Assembly (NCBI GenBank): GCA_009760855.2
Contig: WPIO01000007.1
Coordinates: forward strand, 3,506,001 to 3,570,000
DNA length: 64,000 bases
Source: Cristatella mucedo
Lineage: Eukaryota; Bryozoa; Phylactolaemata; Cristatellidae
Direction of reading: 5' to 3'
A program made the position numbers and the translations under genes. Shown one piece after another: positions 50,550 to 61,599 of the stretch; position 1 is the first letter of the stretch; each line of letters starts with the position of its first letter. The notes under the pieces were generated by a model. It ran no database searches. It saw nothing but the letters and a program-made list of their open reading frames with translations, and was not told the origin of the DNA.

Positions 50550-50852
50550 CTTGGCTATGTAGGTTGGCTTCATTCTTCAGTGCTGCCATTACCCGAGTAA
50601 CATCTATGTGGTCCTCTAGCCATGCTGGATTCGTATTTCCTACGTTTCCTCTTATATTAAAACCTATGGGAACCGTATTGTTCATGATCAATAGTCTAGA
50701 AAGTATAGCTGGAAATCGGACAAAATAGTTATTGAGATTTGGACTTTCAACAACAGACTTGCACGCTATTGCCAGTGCTTTAAAGATGTAGCCTCTCTAT
50801 GGCTTTTAAATAGACTGCTCTACTCTAACAACATTGACTTGGTATATTCCGT

Positions 50853-52085
50853 CATAATAATAATACAGTTGATAAAGCTTCATCAGAGAACTCTATATAT
50901 ACTCTAATCTCTCTCTATGCGCTTTACATTTGCTGCAAACGAAACGCGATCGAATGGTCAATGGTAGCATGCTCAATAAACAACAAGAATAATATGGTTA
51001 GGGGTGACATTCGCAGGGTCAGCATGCAAGTACGGTTAGTGGCAGCATGCAGGGTCAGCACGCATAAGCACATAAAGGACGAATCACGGGGACTTAATTA
51101 ATTCACTTGATGCTGTCATTAATAAGTGCGTTTTTAATTTCTGTTTAAATGTGGTCAAGTCAGGAGATGTCGTGACGCAAATCGGGAGTGAGTTCCAGGC
51201 TTTGGGAGCATACGAATTAAATGCACGGTCTCCAAAGGATTTGAGGTTCGTACGAGGTATAGGTAACAGTTAGATTCCGAAAAGCGTGTGGAACGATGCA
51301 TAGCCTAGTTGGGGAGTAGATCTAATAGGTAGGCTGCAGCCAACGAATGAAGGGACCAAAAAGTGAGTGACAAAACCTTGAAGTCGATGCATTGCTTTAC
51401 TGGGAGCCAGTGCAGGTCGGCAAGAAGTGGTGTGATGTGGCAACTGCGACGCTCACGACAGACAAGTCGAGCTGCAGAGTTTTGCACCAGCTGTAAGCGT
51501 CTGATTGCACAGGCCGGTAGACTAGCAAGCAGTGAGTTACAGAAGTCAAGATAGGATGTCACAAATGCATGGACCAACTTAAATGTGGTATCTCTGTCAA
51601 AACAAGCCCAAATTTTAGCAATGTTATGGAGTTGAAAGTGGGCAGGCTTGCTTGTCGACCTGATGTGGTCGTCCAATGAAAGGTCACTTTGGAAAAGGAC
51701 ACCTAGATTTCGTGCAGACTCAACAGGACATGGACTGGCAGAGCCGATTGTGACCATTAACCTAACCAATTTCTTAATCACACTTTGTTTGTTCATTACT
51801 ATTAAGTTGGTTTTATCAGCGTTCAATTTAAGTAAGTTTGCTTCCATCCATGTACGGACGTCATCAATACATGTAGCAAGGGAGTTAAGAGAATTCGTCG
51901 TGTTCGGTGGTTTGTGAGGGATCATAGCAAAGGTACAGCTGAGTGTCATCTGCATAGAAGTTAAACCTAGATTGTGCCTGGCAATCACAACGGCAAGAGG
52001 GAGAGTATAAACCGTGAAAAGAACGGGACCAAGCACACACCTCTGTGACATCTCCTACTTCAGAGGCTCCTCAAATGATCTGTTG
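50853..52085 (-). mobile_element. L2-like LINE family A, 5'-truncated copy
   Basis: Antisense tail, hairpin, 3' UTR, C-terminal ORF and RT up to the PQG region. The frame 51305-52051 is open across most of it, but the YADD box is disrupted by a shift (LTSMQMTLSC). Confidence 0.83.
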
Positions 52086-52194
52086 TTAATTTTATCAGCC
52101 GCAATTTACAATTAAAGTCGCCACATAAGTACGAAGCATGAAATAAAAATCAAACAAGTACTAAAAGGATTTGGGTGCTGCAAAAAGTAGTTCT

Positions 52195-53460
52195 TCTGGC
52201 CTATCCAATGACAAACTGACAGACGGTGCAAAATTATGCCGCCAGGCTCGTCTGTCTTCAAGTCGCAACTGCTGAACTAAGCTATTTCTCACGGATCTGC
52301 ATTAGCTATTCGTTAAGACTTGAAGGCTGTGTCACTTGTTGCTCCCTGTATCCCGTTGCTATGGCCTGCCTACCTGGTCTGAAACACCTGCTAATTCAGG
52401 CTTTTCATCGTTCGCTCCGCTTCGTGCCTTCCGTCGCTTCAAATCCTTCGGAGACCGTGCTTTCCATTCCAGAGCAGTAAAGTCTGGTGCTCACTACCGA
52501 CCTACGTAAGTACATTCCCAGACTAAATGCTGTGATGAACAGATTTTTATTGTATCTTCTGTCTAAATGTTGTTGTTAAGTCAATGGCGCCAGTCTGGAG
52601 TGGATTCGAGGCTTTTTGGAGCATACGAAGTACACTTCGAGAGATTTAAGGTTGGTTCGAGGAATAGCTCACGACTTGACACAGTAGAGTACGTGCTAAG
52701 GTTTTTCGCCTGATTTGGAAGTAATTCGGATGGGTGGGCTGGCGAAAGAGAATCAAGGAGCCTAAAATTGAGTGGCGAAACCTTGCAATCGATTCGCTGC
52801 TTGGGCCAGTGCACGAATGGTGAGTTTCGTAATTTGGCAACTACCGGGCTCATGACAGACAAGCCTAGCCATGGAGTTTCGCACCAATTGAGGCGCCTTA
52901 TTGCACAGGCAAGGAGACCTGTAATAAGTTCGAGGAGTCGAGGAAATGTCCCAAATGCATGGACCAACTTATATGATGGATCCCTGACCAACCACACAGG
53001 AATGTGTGCAGAGCTACAAAGCTGAAAGTAGGCAGACTTGACTGTGGAGCATCATGCGGTCGTCTAGTGAAAGGCCACTTTGGAACAGAATTTCGTGTAG
53101 ATCCAAGAGGAAAGATATTGTACGAGCCCATGTTGAGGTATAGGTTTTCGTATTTCTGAGTAACAGTAAAATGCCCATCGCTAGTAAGTTTGTTTTCTCG
53201 TAATTCAATTTGCGAAAGTGTTGTCGTCTTATTCCAAATGTCAGCAATACGTGCTGCAAGAGAGTTGGGAGATCTTGACGTCCAGGAAGTCAGGCAGAGT
53301 TCAGAGCTCAGGAACAACAGCGTACCATCTGCATAGAAAGGAAAGTCTGGATTGTGTTTGACAATTGCATCGGTAAGAGGGATAGTGTAAATTTTGAAGA
53401 AAAAAGGTGGACCCAATAGAGCACCGGCGTATCCCGTACTTTACAGGCTCCGAAGACGAT
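52195..53460. mobile_element. two degraded L2-like LINE pieces, opposite orientations
   Basis: 52195-52560 is sense C-terminal ORF. 52565-53460 is antisense, from the C-terminal ORF past the YADD region (FPFYADGTLLF: the second aspartate is Gly) to the PQG side. Confidence 0.6.
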
Positions 53461-53729
53461 CGTGGCCAGCCGACATCGACGCCAGCTGGTGCTATGTGCT
53501 GCCAAACATTCCTAGAATGGATTCCAGGTCGACTGTCAAGGTCGACTGGCAAGTTTAACTGTCTAATTCCCACTGGGTGGGCTCCTCGCGCTGTCGAAAC
53601 GATTCGCCAGTTCAGCATTGCTCCTAGGTCGTTTTGGTACGAGCAGCGAACTGTTCTAGAAGAAAAGCCCGGGCAAGTCGGTACGAAAATACTGACAGTT
53701 AATTCTTGGAGTCCTAATTCAGCTTTAAT

Positions 53730-54560
53730 ACGGCAGCTGCCCCGTTTTTAGTGTCGGCCTCAATAGACTCGACCGAGATCACGCGAGATCCAGGTGCCAG
53801 CGCCAGCTTTGAGCCCCGCCTCTTCAATCTGTCGGCGACGCTAGAGCATTCTAATTGCCCTCCTCAGCTCGGTTGGAGAGAGGCAGGCCGCCGCCGCCGA
53901 GCCGCCATAACTCGCCCGGTCTGGCTCAACATGAGTGGGCCGCCGCTGCCGCTACCACGGCGAGCTCTGGGCTTCGAGCTCGTCAGAGCAGGCCTCAGTA
54001 AACACCGAACGCTCGGCTCGGCTGTTGACACAAAAGCTTTAGCTGGCCGTCTCGTGCAGCCTCGTGCGGCGCTGGTCAGACGGTTTATTCTTTATTCTGT
54101 CACCGAGTCGCGGGTCAGCTGCTGCTGCCTCCCTCCCCTTGCTTTGTCTACGCTCGGCTGCAGTACAGCCGCTGCCGCTGCCGCCGGCTGCCCTGCCCCT
54201 CTGACTCGTCACCCCCGACCTGCTTAGCGAATTCGCACATCGCGGGCCGCCTTCCTCCTGGATGGTTGCACCACAGTACTTCCGAACGAAAGCCGAACAC
54301 GACTGGCCGCCATGTGGGAACCGACGGGCAGACGACGACAGCCTCGACCCAGGCCAGCTGCTGCTGGCCGACAAATATCTAGTGCCGAAGAAAACACCAC
54401 AAGCGTTAATTAATGGCCAACGTGCCTCGGGGTTGACACTTAGTCGGTCACCTTCAGCAAGGATGCAGCTGCAGTGCTGCCATGCAAGTGACAGGCGCCA
54501 CTCGTGGCAGGCAGCTAGTGCTAGAGAGTTCGTGCGAGTGCTTCGGGCGGGCGTGGAAAA
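53730..54560. promoter_or_regulatory. GC/CpG-rich region, possible promoter or first exon
   Basis: The composition resembles the patch at the receptor's exon 1 (GCCGCCGCCG, CTGCCGCTGCCGCC). Open frames of 136-195 codons on both strands follow from the high GC and show no known domain. No gene is assigned. Confidence 0.3.
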
Positions 54561-54954
54561 TACAATGCATCGGCACTCACCGTTTAATCTGGGAAGAGTT
54601 TCGGCAAGCATGCCTGCGTTGTGCACAAATGGTCAGTCAGCCGTATACTTCGAGGAGGCTGCCTGGAAATAAGTGGAGAGCTCCAGACACCGAGCCCCAA
54701 ATCCCACGGATAGAGCTAGAAAATTCCTTTAAGATCCGGGGCGGGGCGAGCAAATCAATACAGTGGGTTGCAGATGGGAGCATATGGTCGCAGGCCACGA
54801 CCAAGCCGGCTACCAGCGTGAGGGGGACAGAGAAGCAGAAGAAAACTGCAGTGCAGATACGATACGTAGAATTGGCTGAAGTAAGAAAGCACCAGCTGAG
54901 AAGCTAGCCGGGGCAAAGTGACTAAGCTGTAGAAAAAGCTCAACCCGCCGGGAG

Positions 54955-55035
54955 GCCAAAGCGCCTAGAAAGAGATTGAGTTCTCTCAGGGCGCTTTATC
55001 AAGTGCATTATTATTATCATCATTATCATTATTAA
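54955..55035 (+). mobile_element. L2-like LINE family A, 3' tip only
   Basis: Hairpin and (ATT/ATC)n tail, about 80 bases. Confidence 0.75.
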
Positions 55036-55929
55036 GGCATGAAAAAGTGGTTCGAGGGGGAAAAGGCCACGGCACTTGGGCTGGGGCAATAGCAGTCGGA
55101 CTGTCACCGTGTCACACGATCGAAGCCCTCCCATCTTCACCGTGCGTTAGTTTGATGAGAGAAACCTATGTAATACTTCGGATTAGGCAAGTGAATCTAG
55201 GAGGTACAGCCGCCCAGTGCCAAAGACGTGAAGTGTTCTTCTCCAACTCCAATCACCTAAAGAAGGAACAGCCAACCCAGAGTGCACCAACGTTGAGAAG
55301 AAGTAGAGACAATGATTGCGACAGAAATTGAGAAACAGGTGGAGAGAGCACATGCGAGGCAGTCACGAGGAACCAAGGTGGTACAGACGGCGATGTAATA
55401 TTGGCAGGCCAGCGGTGCAGCATGCCAATAGTGCAGCCTGGTCTGAGAGACTGCCAGTCTACATGCTCCCCCTCTAGACCTGTTCCAATCATGTTGTGCC
55501 ACACAGTACGACACAGGAGCAAAGTTATATCAACGTGCTGCCTCTGCTCTCTGTTGGGTATGGTTCGAGATGGCAACTACTCAATCATTTATCGATGTAT
55601 TAGCTAGTTCAGCTGCCCTAGCGTAGGCACATTCGCAGTTCTACCCATCGCAATGCTCTGCCTGCAGAAGCTGATCAGTGGCCTTGACTTGCAGTGATGA
55701 CTAGCAGTGACTTGTTGCTGACCTATCTGGCGGGTCTCCTTACGTCGACCATTAGAATTTTCCATTTAGCAAGTTTTTGTATCTCAATAGGAGCCAAAGG
55801 CAATGTGGCCAAGCACATCAAACTGCTTGTCCTCAAGATACTTCGATGGACTACGTCCGGCGCATTTGGACTTGCACAAGTTAGGCTACCACCGGACCCG
55901 TGTGTGTAGGTGTGAACTGTACGCACTGC

Positions 55930-56076
55930 TATGATATTACTCACCATCCATTCAACTGTGCGCACATGATATTACTCACCATTCAATGGCATTTCCCTTT
56001 GCAGCAAATGTAAAGCGCCTAGAGAGAGATTGAGTTCTCTGAGGGCGCTTTATCAAGTGCATTATTGTTATTATTA
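55930..56076 (+). mobile_element. L2-like LINE family A 3' end
   Basis: The 3' UTR with CATTTCCCTTTGCAGCAAATG, hairpin and (ATT)n. The phrase ATGATATTACTCACCAT occurs twice (55931 and 55966). Confidence 0.78.
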
Positions 56077-56084
56077 CTGTGCAG

Positions 56085-56336
56085 CCGGTGCCAGCTGCAA
56101 GCATCCGTTTCCGCGGTGCTGGCTTGAGCCACGTTTCAGACTACACGACGGCAGTGGCCTGCTGCAACTCCATGATTTGAAATTCCTTCTCGGCTGCCAT
56201 GAGATATGCCCACTCTACGATCTGTGCTCTCGATCTCGATCGAGCCTAGTGCCATGCTGCAGCCGGTGCAAGAGCTGTGAGCACCTCGGTGAGCTAACTA
56301 CTCGCCTGCCCATCGAGTGCGTTTGCTCTAGCTATG
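56085..56336 (+). CDS. candidate cysteine-rich exon, VWC-like end
   Basis: After the acceptor TACTGTGCAG|CC the open frame reads GCHEICPLYDLCSRSRSS then LVPCCSRCKSC. The spacing C-x3-CP-x4-C-x9-CC-x2-C-x2-C resembles the C-terminal half of von Willebrand factor type C domains, as found in secreted BMP-binding proteins. Possible donors are CTCG|GTGAGC (exon end 56288) and TATG|GTTAGT (exon end 56336). The N-terminal half of a VWC domain is not convincing, and no partner exon was found. It may be a decayed exon or coincidence. Confidence 0.25.
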
Positions 56337-56778
56337 GTTAGTCTCTAAGGGCCAACTACAGTCAGGCTACAAGTAGATAATACTGATCTTGTGTTTCTCC
56401 CTTGGACAGGTCGTCAGGAGTCGCGCCAACAGCTCTGCTCCCGCGCTAGGTCAAATTTGTCGATCAGCTAAAAGTGGGCATTATTGTACGTCGGCCTTCC
56501 ATTTTGTATCCACATGTCAAGACCCGCGTGCTCCTTATTAAGACGTGCTTCTGAATCTTCAGCAGCCGCATGTAACAGGGCTACAGAAATCTAGCTGTTC
56601 TTCACAGTAAACTAGAATTCAGCTCTGCAAACCAGAAACCTTTCACTTTTCTTCCTTCGACAGAACAGCCATTGGTTTACGATCAATGTTTTAGACGGCT
56701 TCACAGAAAATTATTCATGGACAGTTTATTTATGAGCATGGATATCCAGAAAACAATTGGAAACTCGTTCGACATGTG

Positions 56779-56779
<1 letters not shown>

Positions 56780-56842
<63 letters not shown>

Positions 56843-56985
56843 ATTCATTTGTACAGCGCCCTACTGGAACCTAATGGAACCAATCTCTGTTCAGGTGCTT
56901 CACATGTGCCGTGGGGCTCGAGTCCATGACATTGGTAACTGCATTCACTTTGACCTAGGTCGGGGCTAGCACCTTAGCGATCGGC
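56780..56985 (-). mobile_element. tRNA-derived SINE family 2 with (TA)n/(TG)n tail
   Basis: It has the same layout as 34411-34600: the antisense head end AGCACCTTAGCGATCGG, GGGGCTCGAG, then the L2-like 3' part (GAAGCACCTGAACAGAG on the minus strand). The tail has grown into a TA/TG microsatellite at 56780-56842. Confidence 0.62.
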
Positions 56986-57677
56986 GTTAGGTTCTTTGTC
57001 CGTGACTCCAAGCCACCAGCCATCATTTTCTTGCTCACGTGAGACTGAAAACAGTAGTTCGGGCCATTGTAACTCGTGATCATGGTCTAATGCAGACAAG
57101 TAATTTTTAGGTTATTCGTTAACGTACGACTCTGTAGGAGAGTCTTGGGCCGACCATCCATTGGCAGCCTGTAGGAAATTGCTAAAGTATTGACCCATAT
57201 ATACAGTAACGTAGTTAATGCCCATCAATTCTTCTGAAGTGGCTGTCTCTTGCAGAGGCCCTTGCATCAGTTGCAGCTGTCCACAAGGGTGCTCAGCGAA
57301 CAGGACCTAGCCCTCGGGCAACGTGCACCGTGAGCAAGAGACACATACAGCGAACAAGCAGCTGGTGCGACTTCGTGGCTCACGTGGTCTTCACGAGCAG
57401 CAGCATGAGACTATTCGCATAAACTCCTGTGAATACAAATTGTCAACTCAACTAGTCTCAGCTCCTAATCGTGATGGTTCTTGCAGATGCTGTGTCTACT
57501 TGACTATCACGTTAGCCGAATGATCTACTTGGCAGGATTGAATTTAAGCTTTGCCTCTGCCTTTAAAAAGTTATGAGCCTTCGAAAATAATATCACCATC
57601 TAGTTTTCCAAATATAATAGAATCAATTACTGAATATCGTCGATTTGAGCGCCCCTAGACTTTTGATCGCTGCTTAG
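56986..57677. other. unassigned interval before the L2 copy
   Basis: CTCTTGCAG|AGG (57250s) and ACC|GTGAGC (57330s) could bracket a small exon of about 75 bases. No homology supports it. Confidence 0.25.
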
Positions 57678-60600
57678 CGGAACTGCTGGAGACACGCAGA
57701 ATGGCTGCTGCTGTTCCTTGCAGCACCCTGTAGCCGCCGCGGTGGCCGGAACCGCCAGCTTAGACGCTGCTCGTTTGGTATTCCTAGCATTGTCTCGAAC
57801 CGCTTAGCACGCTCCCCCGCATGCGTCACTGTAAATCTCTCAAACTTAGTGGTCATCAGGCCTGTTGTAACCCAATCGGCCAGACTTAACGCTTGCCTTT
57901 GGAATCCTCGCTCAATGTGCAATAAACCTCTAGTAATAAACGACCTTATTTCTGAAAATGGTATCGACCTGCTCGCCCTAACTGAAACTTGGCTGAAATC
58001 GATAAACTGCCCGACAATTAAAGACGCTACTCCATCTGGTTTCACGTTCTTTCACACCCCTAGATCAATCAAAACTGGAGGTGGAGTTGCTATGATCGTG
58101 CGCTCGAAATTCAACTTCAAGCCATTTGCGGTACCCTCGAAGCAGTCTTTTGAATCAATTGTCCTGGTCTCACCCGAAAACAAGCTACCGATAGTGGCAG
58201 TAGTCTATCGCCCACCAGGTACCAAATCCTCCTTTATCTCAGATTTCTCCGATCTCATTTCGATTCTGTGTGCAAGAAATCGATCCTTCCTCGTTATGGG
58301 TGATTTCAACGTTCACTTTGATAACTTATCTGACGCTTTCAGCACCGAATTTCGTACATTGACAGACTCATTATCTCTTGTGACTCATGTGCATGGCCCT
58401 ACCCACATCAAGGGTCACACACTCGACCAAATTTTTTCTCATATAACTGCACTTTGTCATCACCAGTTATCACCAAATCCTGCTTATCTGACCACATGCA
58501 GATCTCATTCAATCTACAGTGTGTGCCCACATTCTCCTCTAAAATAACCTGTGAATCGCGAAACCTCAAGACCCTTGACATCGATGCTGTCCGTGCGAGC
58601 ATATCTGCTTCACCTTTGCTGCTCAGTCCTCCCTCCGATCTGTCATCACTGGTAGATTGCTACAACACGACACTAGCTGACACGCTCGACGAGTTTGCAC
58701 CTTTGACAAAGCGCACTGTGCGCCCCCGCCCAGACGGCCTATGGTTTACCACAGACATTAAACTAGCCAAGTCTACTAAACGAAAGCTTGAAAAGGCATA
58801 CAAAAGATCCGGACTAACTGTCCATCGACAGGCATATGAAGACTACTGTAGGTCGTACCAATCGATCCTAGCAAAGGCCAAGTCTAGCTTCTATAGAAAC
58901 ATTGTTGAATCACAGATGCACAATCCAAAAATGCTTATGTTGACAATAAACCATCTCCTCAACCGTTCCCAGATTAGCTCCTTACCTGATGATCCTAATG
59001 ATGATCTAGCCGATCGCTTCTCTCGATTCTTTGTGCAGAAGATAGACAAAATCAGGGAATCCATCCCTGCGATGACAACCTCCCCACTAGAATGCTGTTC
59101 CTCGGTTCCTGGCTGCGCCTCAATGTCTGCATTTAAACAGGTCACTAGTGATGTAGTCCTAAAGCTCGTATCTCAATCAAAGAAGACAACAAGTCCACTG
59201 GACCCTATTCCCACTGTCCTGCTCCTACGTTGCATTGATCTGCTGCTGCCATGCATAACCAACATCATTAATATGTCATTAGCCTCAGGTCAGGTCCCAG
59301 CACCTTTCAAAAAAGCTGTAGTCAGGCCACTTCTCAAGAAGGCTACACTAGACCAAGAGAACTTAAGCAACTACCGCCCAGTCTCCCTTCTACCATTCCT
59401 ATCAAAGACACTGGAACGGGTCGTGGCAGACCAGCTGAACTCGTATATCGAAACCTCACACCTTGCTAGTAAGTTCCAGTCTGGCTTTAGAGCTAATCAC
59501 TCCACAGAGTCAGCATTGCTTCGGGTATACAACGACCTACTTAGGAATGCAGACATGGGTAGAGTGTCTCTTCTTGTTTTGCTCGATCTTTTGGCAGCTT
59601 TTGATACCATCGATCACAAAGTACTTCTAGAGCGCCTCTCATCTCGCCTGGGCATCACTGGCACTGCTCTGCAGTGGTTCAGGTCCTATCTCAGTGGGAG
59701 ACTCCAGAGTGTTGACGTGAATGGACAAAGATCATCTGAAGTACCTCTAAAATATGGAGTACCTCAGGGCTCTGTGCTAGGTCCGGTCCTTTTCACCGTT
59801 TATACTCTCCCTCTCGCTGATGTGATTGCCAAGCACAATCTAGGCTTTCACTTCTATGCGGATGACACTCAGTTGTACCTTTGCTTTGATCCCTCCCAGC
59901 CTTCGAGCACCTCAAATTCTCTCAACTCACTTGCTGCATGCATTGATGACATCCGATCATGGATGGCAGCAAATTTTCTAAAACTAAACGATGATAAAAC
60001 TAACTTACTAGTTATGGGCAAACCTAGTGTTATTCAGAAATTGGAAAGGCTGACTTTCAAAATTGGCTCTGCCAGCATATCTCCAGTTGCATCAGCTCGA
60101 AATCTAGGTGTCATATTCCAAAGCGACCTCTCGTTAGACGACCACATCAGCTCCACAGTCAAATCAGCCTATTTTCAGCTTCATAACATTGCTAAAATTA
60201 GGGCTTGTTTAGATAAGGATACCACGTCCAAGTTGGTCCATGCATTCGTGACATCTCGTCTCGACTTCTGCAACTCACTGCTTACTGGCCTACCAGCATG
60301 TACGATCAGGCGATTGCAGCTGGTGCAAAACTCTGCAGCTAGGCTTGTCTGTCGTGAGCGTCGCAGTTGCCACATTACTCCACTTCTCGCCGACCTGCAC
60401 TGGTTACCAGTCAAGCAACGGATTGACTTCAAGGTTTTGTCGCTCACTTTTAGGTCTCTTCATTCTATGGCTCCAGCCTATCTTTCAGATATACTACCCC
60501 ATCAGGCAAAGCATCGTACCACTCGCTTTTCGGAATCCAACAGTCTAGAAATACCTCGTACAAACCTTAAATCCTTTGGAGACCGTGCATTTAGCTCGTA

Positions 60601-60718
60601 TGCTCCCACAGCCTGGAACTCCCTCCCGACCTGCATCAGAACATCCCCTGACCTGACCACATTTAAAAGAAACTTAAAAACATACCTATTTAGGACAGCA
60701 TTTAGTGGGTCCTTGTGA
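57678..60718 (+). pseudogene. L2-like endonuclease/reverse transcriptase ORF broken by one frameshift
   Basis: The first frame (57678-58547) holds endonuclease motifs: LNACLWNPRS, LTETWL, VVYRPPG and MGDFNVH. A second frame (usable to the stop after 60718) resumes with the endonuclease SDH motif (CLSDHMQISF). It continues through the RT blocks NYRPVSLLPFLSKTLERVV, FQSGFRANHSTESALLRVYN, AAFDTIDH, YGVPQGSVLGP and FYADDTQLYL (YADD at 59855-59866), then a C-terminal region ending RTAFSGSL. The break is a T6 run at 58432-58437; the sister copy on the minus strand has T4 (20361-20364) and reads through. RT block A reads DLLAAFDTIDH, where other copies have DLSAAFDTIDH. Apart from the frameshift the ORF is clean, so this is a young insertion or one carrying an assembly homopolymer error. 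Confidence 0.88.
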
Positions 60719-60878
60719 TTCGTCCTCGATGTGCTTATGCATGCTGACACTGTTCATGCTGCCACTAACCACATTTGCATGCTGACCAATGTAACCCCTA
60801 ACCATGTTATTCATTTTGTTTGTTTTTCAAGCATGATTTTACTTACTATTCTATTGCGTATCACTTTGCGGCAAATGT

Positions 60879-60918
60879 AAAGCGCCTAGAAAGAGATTAA
60901 GTTCTCTGAGGGCGCTTT
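60879..60918 (+). other. conserved 3'-terminal hairpin of the L2-like family
   Basis: AAAGCGCC (60879-60886) pairs perfectly with GGCGCTTT (60911-60918). Inside it AGAGA (60892-60896) pairs with TCTCT (60903-60907) around a six-base loop. The same sequence appears next to (ATT)n in nearly every family A 3' end here. By analogy with stringent-type LINEs this is the likely site recognised by the element's RT. Confidence 0.6.
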
Positions 60919-61512
60919 ATCAAGTGCAATATTATTATTATTATTATTATTCCTTCTCTGCTAAAGCAGACCAACACGAATCTGCTCCTGCGATGGCTTC
61001 TGCTTCTTCTCCTCAAAAGTTCTCGATAACTGCTATAAGGAATATTTTTGTTTGGGCCATAATCGGATAGCAGTTGCATCACTTTTCCCCACTTTGCAGT
61101 CTGCAGGTGCCAATGGAAATTTATTGTGACATTAAAACAGGAATGTACTATCCTAACTTCAGTGGTTGAAGCAGCTGTCATTGCGTTAGTCGCAGGATGA
61201 TTGGGGCGACGTGGCACGCAATCGGCAATTGCTACAAACATCAAGGCAAAGAAAGTAATTTGTGTGCACGAGCCTGCTGTACTGAACCAAGGATAGTTCA
61301 AGGTCAGGTTATAGTTCTCAGGATCCTTGACGGAGATCCCCTTGGATCTTCTCTGCGTCGATCAACATGTGTGAAAGATCTCAAAATAAAAATATCCTTT
61401 GAGTGTCACCTGATTGAAGTTTGAGTCAGCACTGTGGGACACATTTAGGCATGAACTGCCATCACTTTCTCCTCCTCCTGCTCCTCCTCCTCCTTCTGCC
61501 CCTCTTCTCCTA

Positions 61513-61517
<5 letters not shown>

Positions 61518-61596
<79 letters not shown>
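61518..61596. repeat. (CT)n microsatellite
   Basis: About 80 bases of pure CT, preceded by a CTC/CTT-rich stretch. Confidence 0.97.

Positions 61597-61599
<3 letters not shown>

Larger units (their letters stand above)
57678..60955 (+). mobile_element. L2-like LINE, near full-length, family A reference copy
   Basis: This is a non-LTR element with an APE-type endonuclease then reverse transcriptase, and no RNase H that I can see. The open frame begins just after a TAG at 57675-57677. The 3' end carries a hairpin (60879-60918) and an (ATT)n tail (to about 60951). No separate ORF1 is recognisable, and the true 5' end is uncertain. It is the most complete of more than 20 related pieces in this window. 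Confidence 0.9.

Noticed and set aside
52195..53460. Twin-priming inversion of one L2 insertion
   Set aside because: The two oppositely oriented pieces cover overlapping parts of the element, so they cannot be two halves of one copy.
53751..54672. Large overlapping frames on both strands
   Set aside because: High GC content removes stop codons; no domain, no codon-level signal and no matching splice plan.
60897..61301. 134-codon minus-strand frame with a signal-like start
   Set aside because: It lacks a true ATG at its start, its C-terminal part runs into the L2 (ATT)n tail, and no domain is visible.
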